Shown piece after piece: positions 45,479 to 54,234 of a stretch of 64,000 bases of DNA (position 1 is its first letter; each line of letters begins with the position of its first letter). The stretch spans positions 36,336 to 100,335 of the forward strand of contig JAEKLF010000038.1 in assembly GCA_019509985.1 (NCBI GenBank). Direction: 5' to 3'. The notes beneath the pieces were generated by a model, which saw only the letters and a program-made list of their open reading frames with translations, did not search any database and had not been told where the DNA came from. Position numbers and translations under genes: made by a program. This DNA is from Burkholderiales bacterium. GTDB taxonomy: Bacteria; Pseudomonadota; Gammaproteobacteria; Burkholderiales; Burkholderiaceae_C.

Positions 45479-46386
45479 GCGGCGATGCCCACCCTGAGCG
45501 TGGCGACGTAGCCGGCGCTGACCGAACCGGTCATGGTGGCGAGCTGGGTGCTGTAGCCGTCGCTGAAGATGCCGTCGCTGGCGAAGCTGATCTGCGCCAG
45601 GTTGCTCGCGCTGCCCGTGTAGCCGCTGCTCGCGTACACGGCGCTGCTGATGTCGTTCGGGAAGGCGATCTGCGAGGTCTTGAGCTTGTTGCTCCAGCTG
45701 CTGGCCGTGTTGGTGGCGCGGTAGACCTCGAAATGCATGTGGGGCATGCGGCCCGAATAGCAGCCGGGGAAGACGGTCGTGAAGGTCGCCGTGCCGTCGC
45801 TGGCCGTGGCCTGCACGCCGCGCAGATAGTTCTCGGCCGTCGCGCCGCTGGAGTACATCGAGTAGCGGCCCAGCGCGTCGCAGTGCCAGAGGTAGATGGC
45901 GTAGCCGGACAGGTCGGTGCAGGACGAATTGGTGTTCACCAGCTCGATGATGACCTGAACCGGCACGCCCGCGGCGACGCCGCTGGCGCCGGCGATGCTG
46001 GCGCGGATGTCGCTGCGCACGATGCCGGACAGCGCCAGCGCATTGGCGACGCCGCCGCTGGCGCCGTTGTTGGAGCCGTCGCCCGGGTAGGGGCCGGCGG
46101 TCTCTTCCGGGATGACGGAGCAGTTGCCCACCGTCGAACCGCTCGAGCTGCTGCCGGACGAGGTTGACGAACCCGAAGACGACGAATCACTCGTCGTGCT
46201 GCTGCCACCGCCGCCGCCACCGCAGCCGCCCAGCGCCAGGGCGCCAGCGCTGCCAAGCGACGCCGCGCCGGCGCCGAGCAGCCAGCGCAGCGCGGCGCGG
46301 CGCTCCAGGGCTTGTTGCTGCAGGCGGCTCAGGTCGTGGGCGAGGCCCAGGTCGTGGTCATGCCTGGGGTGGTGGTCGTGGCGCAT
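45475..46386 (-). CDS. exported intradiol ring-cleavage dioxygenase-like protein
   Basis: 303 residues. A His-rich start (RHDHHPRHDHD) and an Arg-containing, hydrophobic signal ending in a lipobox-like LALGGCGGG are followed by a Ser/Gly linker (about residues 55-90). The dioxygenase fold follows: PEETAGPYP, IYLWHCDALGRYSMYS and FPGCYSGRMPHMHFEVY, which hold the Tyr and His residues that bind Fe(III) in protocatechuate and catechol dioxygenases. The two His residues match the usual GRxxHxH pattern. Exported members of this family occur in many proteobacteria; substrate is unknown. Its stop overlaps the regulator start, so it is the first gene of a three-gene operon with a two-component system. 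Confidence 0.82.
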   Translation of the reverse strand: MRHDHHPRHDHDLGLAHDLSRLQQQALERRAALRWLLGAGAASLGSAGALALGGCGGGGGGSSTTSDSSSSGSSTSSGSSSSGSTVGNCSVIPEETAGPYPGDGSNNGASGGVANALALSGIVRSDIRASIAGASGVAAGVPVQVIIELVNTNSSCTDLSGYAIYLWHCDALGRYSMYSSGATAENYLRGVQATASDGTATFTTVFPGCYSGRMPHMHFEVYRATNTASSWSNKLKTSQIAFPNDISSAVYASSGYTGSASNLAQISFASDGIFSDGYSTQLATMTGSVSAGYVATLRVGIAA

Positions 46387-46471
46387 GGCGTCTCCTTCGG
46401 GTGGCGGATGGAGACATTGCAGCGCCGCGATGTATCGGGCGGATCGGCAGTTTGTGTCGACGCTGAAACGA

Positions 46472-47719
46472 TCAGCCCAGAATGAGCTGCAGCGACCCCT
46501 GCAGCGCCTGGATCAACGCCTCCAGCGCCTGCAGCAGGCGCTCGCTGCCCTGGTGCATGCGCTGCACGGCGTCGCCCTGCTCCACGCGCAGGCCCCGCAA
46601 CAGCACGAGCCAGGCCTCGTCGACGGCGGCGAAGGCGGGCTGCAACGCCGGGCCGGCCAGCGGCGCGGCGCGCACCTGGTCATAGGCCTGGATGAACTCG
46701 TCCAGGCCCGCCGCCAGGCCGCTGGCGTCGTGGCCGGGCAGCACCTGGCTGAGCAGGCCTTCCTTGGCCAGGCGCTGGCTCAACAGGCGCAGCCGCGTGA
46801 CCTGGGCGAGCAGGCCGACCGGACGCTGGCCGGCGCGCTCGGACAGGCCGGCGACCAGCGTCTCGCTGCTCTCCAGCAGGCGCTGGGCGGCGCGGTCGCT
46901 GCGGGCGAGGTCGGGCTGGCGGTGGGCCAGCGCCGCGTCGAGCTGGGCCCAGGCGGCCGACACGGCGGCCAGCTCCTCGGCCAGATCGTGGCGCAGCAGC
47001 TCGGCCAGGCGCGCGAGGTTGGCCGCCACGCGCTCGGCGGAGGCATCCAGCAGCGCCTGGGCCTCGCGGCGCTCGGGCGGCGCCAGCCGCGGCCATTGGC
47101 GCAGCGCCTGCAGCTTGACGATGCGCTGGCTCAGCATGCGCTGCGCGCCCGCACGCTCCAGCGCCTCGGCCAGTTCGCTGGTGTGCACGACGCCGCGCGC
47201 CACCTCGGGCAGCTTGGACTGGGTCTGCATCGCCGTGTTGCGCAGCAGCGCAAAGGCCGCGGCCTCGTCGATGCCGCGCGCCTGCATCAACAGGCCCTTG
47301 GCGCGCTCGGTCCATTTGCGCTCATCCAGCTTGGCCTGGGCGGCGCTGTCGCGCGCCTGCTGATGGCTGGCGAGGTCGCGCAGCCACAGCAGCAAGTCGG
47401 CCAGCACGCCGGCGTTGACATCGGCGGGCAGCCACAGCAGCGCGCCGCGGGCCAGAACCGCCCGGCGTTCCTCGGTCGTCGGCGGCGGCGACAGCAGCAC
47501 CGCGGGCAGGCCGAAGGCCCGATCGGTGTGCAGCAGATGCGCCAAGGCGGTGCGGTCCGGGCACCACAGCAGGCCCAGGGCGGGGCCGTCGGTCGGCGCG
47601 GCCAGCTCGGAAACGGTGCGCAGCGACCAGCCGCGGGCCCGCAGATCGGCGCCCTGCGGCGGCTCGGCGGGGCTGCAGATCAGCGTCGTGTGCTCGATGG
47701 AGGAAGAGATATCGGACAT
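46472..47719 (-). CDS. ANTAR regulator fused to a PilJ-type sensor domain
   Basis: 415 residues from the ATG at 47719. Residues 1-110 resemble a receiver without clear phosphorylation residues. Residues about 120-190 are an ANTAR RNA-binding domain (KLDERKWTERAKGLLMQARGIDEAAAFALLRNTAM). The rest carries two copies of the PilJ-type helical motif: ERAGAQRMLSQRIVKLQAL and a diverged VTRLRLLSQRLAKEG. These resemble the P-box helix that binds nitrate in NarX-type sensors. There is no signal peptide or membrane helix, so sensing would be cytoplasmic. Its place beside narK, and ANTAR's role in nitrate operons, suggest a one-protein nitrate sensor and antiterminator. That function is inference. Confidence 0.85.
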   Translation of the reverse strand: MSDISSSIEHTTLICSPAEPPQGADLRARGWSLRTVSELAAPTDGPALGLLWCPDRTALAHLLHTDRAFGLPAVLLSPPPTTEERRAVLARGALLWLPADVNAGVLADLLLWLRDLASHQQARDSAAQAKLDERKWTERAKGLLMQARGIDEAAAFALLRNTAMQTQSKLPEVARGVVHTSELAEALERAGAQRMLSQRIVKLQALRQWPRLAPPERREAQALLDASAERVAANLARLAELLRHDLAEELAAVSAAWAQLDAALAHRQPDLARSDRAAQRLLESSETLVAGLSERAGQRPVGLLAQVTRLRLLSQRLAKEGLLSQVLPGHDASGLAAGLDEFIQAYDQVRAAPLAGPALQPAFAAVDEAWLVLLRGLRVEQGDAVQRMHQGSERLLQALEALIQALQGSLQLILG

Positions 47720-47746
47720 GGCTCGGGCGATCACGCCCCAAAACGG

Positions 47747-47762
47747 CGCAAGAATCAGGCCA
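47747..47762 (-). promoter_or_regulatory. sigma-54 promoter of the ANTAR-PilJ gene
   Basis: On the minus strand TGGCCTG-ATTC-TTGC, with exact GG - N10 - GC spacing and a perfect -12 element. Predicted transcription start is about 47736, giving a leader of about 17 bases before the ATG at 47719. Confidence 0.6.
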
Positions 47763-47859
47763 CGCGGCGAGAGCCACGCAGGCATGAGGCTTGCAAGTAT
47801 CGGAGTGTGGCGCTCGCAATGGTGCGGTCGCCTTCCCGCCGCGACGTCCGAGCCTGCCC

Positions 47860-47875
47860 TGGCACGTGACCGGCG
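47860..47875 (+). promoter_or_regulatory. weak sigma-54-like element before narK
   Basis: TGGCACG-TGAC-CGGC has a perfect -24 element and exact GG (47861-47862) - N10 - GC (47873-47874) spacing, but the -12 element is CGGC rather than TTGC. Predicted start near 47886, 37 bases before narK. A GGTGCG half-dyad at 47821 could be part of an NtrC site. Confidence 0.4.
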
Positions 47876-47922
47876 GCCGGGCGTGGGCGAACGACGCGGC
47901 AGCAAGCCCGAACGAGCCCGAC

Positions 47923-49182
47923 ATGTCCGCCCTGCAAAACTTCAAACGCGCCGGCCACAGCCCGACCCTGTTCGCGGCCTTCCTGTACTTCGCGTTCTCC
48001 TGCTGCATCTGGGTGCTGAACGGCGCGCTGGCGCCCTTCATCAGCGAGTCCTTCCACCTGACACCGGCCCAGAAGGGGCTGATGCTGTCCATTCCCATCA
48101 TGGCCGGCGCGCTGATGCGCTTCCCGCTGGGCATCCTGTCGCAGTACATCGGCCGCAAGAACGCGACGCTGGTGGAGATGAGCCTGATCGCCGTGGCCAT
48201 GCTCTACGGCTTCTTCATGGTCAAGCGTTACGACGACCTGCTGGCCATGGGCGTGCTGCTGGGCATCGCCGGTGCCAGCTTCGGCGTCGCGCTGAGCCTG
48301 GGCTCGGGCTGGTTCCCGCCGCAGTACAAGGGCCTGGCGATGGGCCTCGTCGGCGCGGGCAATGTCGGCACGGCCGTGTCGGTGCTGGTGGCGCCGCCAC
48401 TGGCCCAGGCCTACGGCTGGCAGACGGTCTACGCCTTCGCCGCCGGCGCCATCCTGATTCCGATGATCGTCATGATCGTCTTCGCCAAGGAGCCGCCCGA
48501 CGTTGATGCCCACGCCTCGCTGCGCGAGCACGCGGCCTGCCTGTTCGAAAAGGACGGCTGGGCCTTCAGCCTGATCTACGGCGTCACCTTCGGCGGCTTC
48601 ATCGGCCTGACGACCTTTCTGCCCACCTACTACTACGACCAGTTCAGCGTCTCCAAGGTGCAGGCCGGCCAGCTGACGATGCTGGCGGCCTTCATGGGCG
48701 CGGCAGTGCGCGTCGTCGGCGGCGGCCTGTCGGACCGCTTCGGCGGCGTCAACGTGCTGACCCTGGTGCTCGTTGTCGTCGCCGTCAGCCTGACCGGCGT
48801 GGGCCTGGCCAGCGGCTCGCTGGTGCTGACGACGCTGTTGCTCATCGTCTGCTTCGGCGCTTTAGGCGCCGGCAACGGCGCGCTGTTCCAACTGGTGCCG
48901 CTGCGCTGGCCGGCCGCGACGGCCGTGGCGGGCTCGATGATCGGCGAGGTCGGCGCGCTGGGCGGCGGCCTGGTGCCCAACCTGATGGGCCTGTCCAAGC
49001 AGCATGCCGGCACCTACCTGTGGGGCTTCGTCATCTTCGCCGTGCTGGCCGTGCTGATGCTGGGCGTCATGCGCATCATGCAGATCCGCTGGACGCGCAC
49101 CTGGGCCGAGAAGGGTGGCCGGGCGCGCAGCGCCGGCGCGGCAGCCAGCGCCGACGAGCCCGCGCATTACCAGCGCGCCTGA
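47923..49182 (+). CDS. narK: NarK-family nitrate/nitrite MFS transporter
   Basis: 419 residues and about 12 membrane helices. Nitrate/nitrite-porter signatures are present: helix 1 FAFSCCIWVLNGALAPFI, the Arg-containing GALMRFPLGILSQYIGRKN, GLVGAGNVGTAVSVLVAPPLA and, later, FGALGAGNGALFQLVPLRW and GSMIGEVGALGGGLVPNL. The two nitrate-signature Gly-rich helices are intact. It is probably the main working nitrate importer here, as nrtB is broken. Divergent from the ANTAR-PilJ gene with 203 bases between, which hold sigma-54 elements for both directions. Confidence 0.93.
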   Translation: MSALQNFKRAGHSPTLFAAFLYFAFSCCIWVLNGALAPFISESFHLTPAQKGLMLSIPIMAGALMRFPLGILSQYIGRKNATLVEMSLIAVAMLYGFFMVKRYDDLLAMGVLLGIAGASFGVALSLGSGWFPPQYKGLAMGLVGAGNVGTAVSVLVAPPLAQAYGWQTVYAFAAGAILIPMIVMIVFAKEPPDVDAHASLREHAACLFEKDGWAFSLIYGVTFGGFIGLTTFLPTYYYDQFSVSKVQAGQLTMLAAFMGAAVRVVGGGLSDRFGGVNVLTLVLVVVAVSLTGVGLASGSLVLTTLLLIVCFGALGAGNGALFQLVPLRWPAATAVAGSMIGEVGALGGGLVPNLMGLSKQHAGTYLWGFVIFAVLAVLMLGVMRIMQIRWTRTWAEKGGRARSAGAAASADEPAHYQRA

Positions 49183-49244
49183 CGCGCCGCTGCCCCTCGC
49201 GCGGGGGACAGACCAGCGCCGGGGGCTCGGCACACTGCGAGGCC

Positions 49245-49709
49245 ATGAAGATCCCCTTCGCTCTCGTACTTCTTGCCCTGGCCACGGGCGCACAGGCCGG
49301 CGTCAGCTGCAAGATTGGCGGCGCCGACATCCGCGTGTCCGACAGCCTGGCGGACTTCAACTACTCGCCCAGCGGCAAACCGGGCCACACCGGCAAGGTG
49401 TCGCGCTTCCGGCTGATGACGCTGGACGGCGGCGAAGGCCCGACCAGCAGCGTCGAGTTGAAGGCCGTGGACATCACGACGCCGGGCGACTACGCGGTCT
49501 CCAACGAGTCGCTCTGGCGCTCGGTCATCCGCGTGCAGGGCAAGCAGCAGAAGGTGACCGGCGGCAAGTTCAAGTTCACGCGCTTCGAGATGCACGATTC
49601 GGCAGGCCGCGCGGCCGGCACGGTCGAGTTCACGACCGACCAGACCAGCGGCTCCTGCAGCTTTGACGTCGAGGTCAAGGGCATCAACCGCGACCGGCTC
49701 GGACTTTGA
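49245..49709 (+). CDS. small exported protein of unknown function
   Basis: 154 residues with a signal peptide (PFALVLLALATGAQA). The mature part is beta-rich, begins VSCKIGGADIRVSDS and has a second Cys near the end (GSCSFDVEV), which could form one disulfide between the termini. No known family recognised. It follows narK by 62 bases and is convergent with the phosphatase-kinase gene, their stops three bases apart. Confidence 0.65.
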   Translation: MKIPFALVLLALATGAQAGVSCKIGGADIRVSDSLADFNYSPSGKPGHTGKVSRFRLMTLDGGEGPTSSVELKAVDITTPGDYAVSNESLWRSVIRVQGKQQKVTGGKFKFTRFEMHDSAGRAAGTVEFTTDQTSGSCSFDVEVKGINRDRLGL

Positions 49710-49712
49710 TCG

Positions 49713-51467
49713 TCAGCGTGGCAGGAACACCAGCCACGCAACCAGCAGCAGGTTGAGTACCAGCGACAGCGCCAGGCCGATCTGCCAGACGCTGATCGCG
49801 TCACGCGCGACCCGGGCCGGGCGCGCGGACGCCGGCTGGTCACGCGCGGCCAGGCGCTCCAGCGCGAGCAGCAGCTCGTCGGCCGTCTCGAAGCGCAGCT
49901 TGGCCTCGCGCGCCACGGCGCGCATGACGAGACGGTCCAGCGGCATGGGCACGCTGGGCTGCAGCCGGCTGACGCTGGCCGGCTCGCGGCGGTAGCGCGC
50001 CAGCTGGTAGGGCTCGATCTCGCCGTAGGGCAGGCGGCCGGTCAGGGCCCGGTAGAGCGTCACGCCGAGCGCGAACAGGTCCGAGCCGGCATCGGGCGGC
50101 TGCGGCGGGTCCTGCCATTGCTCGGGGTTGATGTAGCTGGGCGTGCCCGCGTGCAGCTCGCGCAGCGCGGCCGGCGCGCGCGGGCTCAATGCCACGCCCA
50201 GGTCCAGCACGCGCCACTGGCCATCGTCACCCAGGTGCAGGTTGGCCGGCTTGATGTCGCGGTGCACGACCCCGGCGGCATGCAGCAGGCTCAAGCTGCG
50301 TGCGACGGCCGTGCCAAGTGCCAAGGCCTGCGCCGCGTCCAGCGGACCTTTCGCCAGCATTTGCTCCAGCGTGTGGCCGCCATGCCAGTCGAACGCCGCG
50401 TAGAAATGTGTCGAGCCGTCGGCCGGTGCATGCACGCGCACCAGGCCGCCGCCGCCTGCGCCGCCGCGGCGTTGGCGCGGCGCCTCGGCCAGGCGCAGGC
50501 CCAGCCAGATCTCGTGGGCCAGCATGGCCCGCTCCTCCGGGTCGTCGGCGCGGCCGGGGCGCAGCATCTTCAGTGCGACGAGGCGACCCGTGGCCAGCTC
50601 ACGGGCCTGCAGCAGGCGGTGCACGCCGTTGTCAGCCACGATGGCCGTGACCTGGTAGCCATCGAGTTGCGCGCCCACGCCCAGCGGCCCCGGGCTGGGC
50701 AGCGTTCGGCCCAGCGCCGCCAGGTCGTTCAGGCCCGGGTCGGCCAGGTCCTTCACGTCCAGCACCAGGGCCGTCGCGTTGTCGTGGCTGCCGGCGGCCA
50801 GGGCCGCCTGGGTCAGCGCATCGGCCGCGGCCTGGGCGCCTGGCGTGCCGCGCAGCAGGTCGGCGATCTGGCGATGGCGCAGGGCGCCATGCACGCCGTC
50901 GCTGGTCAACAGCAGGCGGTCGCCGACCTTCAGCTCGCCCTGGCTGTGGTCCAGGCGCAGCGCGTCGTCCAGGCCCAGCGCACGTGTGAGGCCGGCAAAG
51001 TCGCGGCGCTCCAGGCGATGGTCCTGCGTCAACAGCAGGCATTGGCCGTCGCGCAGCAGCCAGGCGCGGCTGTCGCCGACATGGGCCAGCGCGTAACGGC
51101 GGCCACGCAGCGCCAGGGCCGTCAGCGTCGTCAGCGCCTCGCGCGGCCGGCCGTCTTCGCCGGGGCGGCGGTTGTGGGCGGCCAGCCAGGCGTTCTGGTG
51201 GCCGAGCAGCCGATCCAGCGCGACGCTGCTGTCCCAGTCGGCCGGCACGCCATGGAAATCACGCAACAGGCTCATCACCGAGGTCTGCGCGGCCATCAGG
51301 CCCTCACTGCCCGACGACCCCTCGCCACCGCTCACGCCATCCGCCAGCGCCGCCACCCAGCCGCGCTCGGCCTCGTGCGCGGCGGGTGCCTGCACGCCGG
51401 CGAAGTCCTCGTTGCGAGGGCGCTTGCCCTGCAGGCTGGACAGGCCGGTGTCGAGTTCGAAGCGCAT
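49713..51467 (-). CDS. bifunctional PP2C phosphatase / Hanks-type Ser-Thr kinase, membrane-anchored
   Basis: 584 residues. Residues about 1-240 are a PP2C phosphatase with metal-binding motifs: GKRPRNEDF, ALADGVSGGEG, ALAHVGDSRAW, LLTSDGVHG and GSHDNATALVL. Residues about 265-545 are a protein kinase: Lys of LVALKML, catalytic HRDIKPANLHL, DLG in place of DFG, and the substrate region GTPSYINPEQW. A C-terminal helix (IGLALSLVLNLLLVAWLVFL) anchors it with the catalytic domains inside. The single chain can add and remove phosphates. It is divergent from nirB across 316 bases, so it may tune nitrate or nitrite assimilation; targets are unknown. Confidence 0.9.
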   Translation of the reverse strand: MRFELDTGLSSLQGKRPRNEDFAGVQAPAAHEAERGWVAALADGVSGGEGSSGSEGLMAAQTSVMSLLRDFHGVPADWDSSVALDRLLGHQNAWLAAHNRRPGEDGRPREALTTLTALALRGRRYALAHVGDSRAWLLRDGQCLLLTQDHRLERRDFAGLTRALGLDDALRLDHSQGELKVGDRLLLTSDGVHGALRHRQIADLLRGTPGAQAAADALTQAALAAGSHDNATALVLDVKDLADPGLNDLAALGRTLPSPGPLGVGAQLDGYQVTAIVADNGVHRLLQARELATGRLVALKMLRPGRADDPEERAMLAHEIWLGLRLAEAPRQRRGGAGGGGLVRVHAPADGSTHFYAAFDWHGGHTLEQMLAKGPLDAAQALALGTAVARSLSLLHAAGVVHRDIKPANLHLGDDGQWRVLDLGVALSPRAPAALRELHAGTPSYINPEQWQDPPQPPDAGSDLFALGVTLYRALTGRLPYGEIEPYQLARYRREPASVSRLQPSVPMPLDRLVMRAVAREAKLRFETADELLLALERLAARDQPASARPARVARDAISVWQIGLALSLVLNLLLVAWLVFLPR

Positions 51468-51546
51468 GCGAGTGGTCGTTGTCAGTTAACAGTCTGCATT
51501 GCGGGCCGAGCGCCGGGCCGCTCCCAAGCCGGCCCGCGTTGGGCGC

Positions 51547-51594
51547 TGCTTGCCGGTCATGCCGGTAAGCATCGGCGTCCCCTCGGGGGATCGG
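51547..51594 (+). repeat. dispersed palindromic repeat, copy 1 (upstream of nirB)
   Basis: A 48-base unit with two hairpins: TGCTTGCCGG-TCATG-CCGGTAAGCA, then GTCCCC-T-CGGGG. A related unit lies in reverse orientation before nirD (55062-55108), at roughly three-quarters identity by eye. It occupies part of the 316-base gap before nirB; downstream of it are GGTGC and TGCACC words (51628, 51647) and the nirB sigma-54 promoter. Confidence 0.6.
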
Positions 51595-51736
51595 CCAAGG
51601 TACCCCTTGGACGAGGGGCTTCAGTTTGGTGCGATTTGGGGATGAGTGCACCCGCACCGGGACAGCGAGCGCTTCGGCGTGGGGCGCCGCCAGTCGTTTT
51701 GCACGCTGCGGCAGGGCTGGAGGCCAGCTTCATCGC

Positions 51737-51752
51737 TGGCACATCGCTTGCA
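51737..51752 (+). promoter_or_regulatory. sigma-54 promoter of nirB
   Basis: TGGCAC-ATCGC-TTGCA, full match to the -24/-12 consensus with GG (51738-51739) - N10 - GC (51750-51751). Predicted transcription start about 51763, 21 bases before the ATG, leaving room for the AGGAG ribosome site. GGTGC (51628) and TGCACC (51647) about 90-110 bases upstream are candidate NtrC half-sites. Confidence 0.85.
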
Positions 51753-51783
51753 AAGCAATTGACAGGCCAATTAGGAGTTCGGC

Positions 51784-54234
51784 ATGAAGAAGATGAAGCT
51801 CGTGATGGTGGGCAACGGCATGGCCGGCGTTCGCACGCTGGAGGAGCTGATCAAGATCACGCCGGATCTCTACGACATCACCGTCTTCGGCGCCGAGCCC
51901 CACCCCAACTACAACCGCATCCTGCTCAGCCCCGTGCTGGCCGGCGAGCAGACGGTCGACGAGATCATCCTGAACCCGCTCTCCTGGTATGCGGAGAACG
52001 GCATCACGCTGCACCTGGGCAAGACCGTCACGCAGATCGACCGCGTGCGCCGCCGCGTCGTCGCGGCCGACGGCACGAGCGCCGAGTACGACCGACTCTT
52101 GATCGCCACCGGCTCCAATCCCTTCGTGCTGCCGGTGCCGGGCAAGGAGCTGGAGGGCGTCATCGCCTACCGCGACATTGCCGACACGAACGCGATGATC
52201 GACGCGGCCACGAAGTACCGGCACGCCGTCGTCATCGGCGGCGGCCTGCTCGGCCTGGAGGCCGCCAACGGCCTGATGCTGCGCGGCATGCAGGTCACCG
52301 TCGTGCACCTGGTCGACACACTGATGGAGCGCCAGCTCGACGGCGTGGCCGGCGACCTGCTGCGCAAGTCCCTGGTCGACCGCGGCCTGAACTTCATGCT
52401 GGGCGCGCAGACGCAAGCGCTGCTGGGGAACGAGGCCGGCCGCGTCCGTGCCATCCAACTCAAGGACAAGGATGGCCAGTCCATCGAAGTGCCGGCCGAT
52501 CTCGTCGTCATGGCCGCCGGCATCCGCCCCAACACCGCGCTGGCGGAAAGCGCGGGCATCCTCTGCAGCCGCGGCATCGTTGTCACCGACACGATGCAGA
52601 CCGTCACCGACCCGCGCATCTATTCCGTCGGTGAATGCGCCGCCCACCGCGGCATCGCCTACGGCCTGGTCGCGCCGCTGTTCGAGCAGGGCAAGGTCTG
52701 CGCCACCCACCTGGCCCAGTTCGGCATCGGCCGCTATCTCGGCTCGTCGGTCAGCACCAAGCTCAAGGTGACCGGCATCGATCTCTTCAGCGCCGGCAAC
52801 TTCACCGGTGGCGCGGGCACGGAGGAGATCGTCATGAGCGATCCCTTCGCCGGCGTCTACAAGAAGCTGGTCATCCAGGACGACCAGCTCGTCGGCGCCT
52901 GCCTGTACGGCGACACGGTGGACGGCGGCTGGTACTTCAAACTGCTGCGCGAAGGCCGCAAGATCGCCGACATCCGCGACAAGCTGATGTTCGGCGAGGC
53001 CGGCGCCAACATCGGCGACGTGGGCCACCAGGGCGTCAGCCGCGCGGCGGCGATGGCCGACACGGACGAGGTCTGTGGCTGCAACGGCGTCAACAAGGGC
53101 TCGATCTGCAAGGCCATCCGTGACAAGGGCCTGTTCACGCTGGACGAGGTGCGCAAGCACACCAAGGCATCGGCGAGCTGCGGCTCGTGCACGGGCCTGG
53201 TCGAGCAGCTCATCATGTTCACGGCGGGTGGCGACTACTCCGCCACGCCGAAGAAGAAGGCCATCTGCGCCTGCACGGACGCCAGCCACCAGGACGCCCG
53301 CGAGGCCATCGCCAAGGCGCGGCTGCTGACCTCGCAGGAGGTCTTTCACGCCCTGAGCTGGAAGACGCCCAACGGCTGCGCCACCTGCCGCCCGGCCATC
53401 AATTACTACCTGATCTCGACCTGGCCCAAGGAGGCCGTCGACGACCCGCAGAGCCGCTTCATCAACGAACGCTCGCACGCCAACATCCAGAAGGACGGCC
53501 GCTACTCGGTCATCCCGCGCATGTGGGGCGGCGAGACGACGAGTGCCGAGCTGCGCCGCATCGCCGATGCGGTGGACAAGTACCAGATCCCCACCGTCAA
53601 GGTCACCGGCGGCCAGCGCATCGACCTGCTGGGCGTGAAGAAGGAAGACCTGGTCAACGTCTGGAAGGACATCGGCATGCCCTCGGGCCATGCCTATGCC
53701 AAGGCGCTGCGCACGGTGAAGACCTGCGTGGGCTCGGAGTGGTGCCGCTTTGGCACGCAGGACAGCACGCAGATGGGCAAGGACCTGGAGCGGGCGCTGT
53801 GGCGCATGTACGCGCCGCACAAGGTCAAGATCGCCGTGTCGGGCTGCCCGCGCAACTGCGCGGAGGCCGGCATCAAGGACGTGGGCGTCATCGGCGTCGA
53901 TTCCGGCTGGGAGATCTACGTCGCCGGCAACGGCGGCATCAAGACCGAGGTGGCCGAGTTCTTCTGCAAGCTCAAGACACCCGAGGAGGTGCTGGAGTAC
54001 AGCGGCGCCTTCCTGCAGCTCTACCGGCTGGAGGGCTGGTACCTGGAGCGCACGGTGCACTACGTGGCGCGCGTGGGCCTGGACCACGTGAAGAAGAAGG
54101 TGCTCGACGACGCCGAGAACCGCAAGGCGCTGTGGACGCAGCTGCAGTTCAGCCTGGACGGCGAGCCCGACCCCTGGTTCGACTTCGACAAGGCCCATGT
54201 GGACCTGCGCCAGTTCGACAAGGTGGCCGTCTGA
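51784..54234 (+). CDS. nirB: assimilatory nitrite reductase [NAD(P)H] large subunit
   Basis: 816 residues, a normal length for NirB. FAD-binding VGNGMAGVRTLEEL, NAD-binding VIGGGLLGLEAANGL, BFD-type [2Fe-2S] cysteines (CGCNGVNKGSIC and CGSCTG), then the siroheme/[4Fe-4S] motifs CVGSEWCRFG and SGCPRNCAEAGIKD. All cluster ligands are present. With NirD it reduces nitrite to ammonium in the cytoplasm. The stop TGA overlaps the ATG of the next gene by one base, so the PilJ-domain gene is coupled to it. nirD is displaced from its usual place right after nirB. Confidence 0.97.
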   Translation: MKKMKLVMVGNGMAGVRTLEELIKITPDLYDITVFGAEPHPNYNRILLSPVLAGEQTVDEIILNPLSWYAENGITLHLGKTVTQIDRVRRRVVAADGTSAEYDRLLIATGSNPFVLPVPGKELEGVIAYRDIADTNAMIDAATKYRHAVVIGGGLLGLEAANGLMLRGMQVTVVHLVDTLMERQLDGVAGDLLRKSLVDRGLNFMLGAQTQALLGNEAGRVRAIQLKDKDGQSIEVPADLVVMAAGIRPNTALAESAGILCSRGIVVTDTMQTVTDPRIYSVGECAAHRGIAYGLVAPLFEQGKVCATHLAQFGIGRYLGSSVSTKLKVTGIDLFSAGNFTGGAGTEEIVMSDPFAGVYKKLVIQDDQLVGACLYGDTVDGGWYFKLLREGRKIADIRDKLMFGEAGANIGDVGHQGVSRAAAMADTDEVCGCNGVNKGSICKAIRDKGLFTLDEVRKHTKASASCGSCTGLVEQLIMFTAGGDYSATPKKKAICACTDASHQDAREAIAKARLLTSQEVFHALSWKTPNGCATCRPAINYYLISTWPKEAVDDPQSRFINERSHANIQKDGRYSVIPRMWGGETTSAELRRIADAVDKYQIPTVKVTGGQRIDLLGVKKEDLVNVWKDIGMPSGHAYAKALRTVKTCVGSEWCRFGTQDSTQMGKDLERALWRMYAPHKVKIAVSGCPRNCAEAGIKDVGVIGVDSGWEIYVAGNGGIKTEVAEFFCKLKTPEEVLEYSGAFLQLYRLEGWYLERTVHYVARVGLDHVKKKVLDDAENRKALWTQLQFSLDGEPDPWFDFDKAHVDLRQFDKVAV

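Noticed and set aside
46090..46210. Short tandem Ser/Gly-coding repeats in the dioxygenase-like gene
   Set aside because: A codon-level low-complexity linker after a lipobox, not a CRISPR or mobile repeat.
51480..51780. Possible ANTAR leader before nirB
   Set aside because: The sigma-54 start predicted at 51763 lies downstream of all hairpins, so they would not be in the transcript, and their loops do not show two A1/G4 hexaloops.
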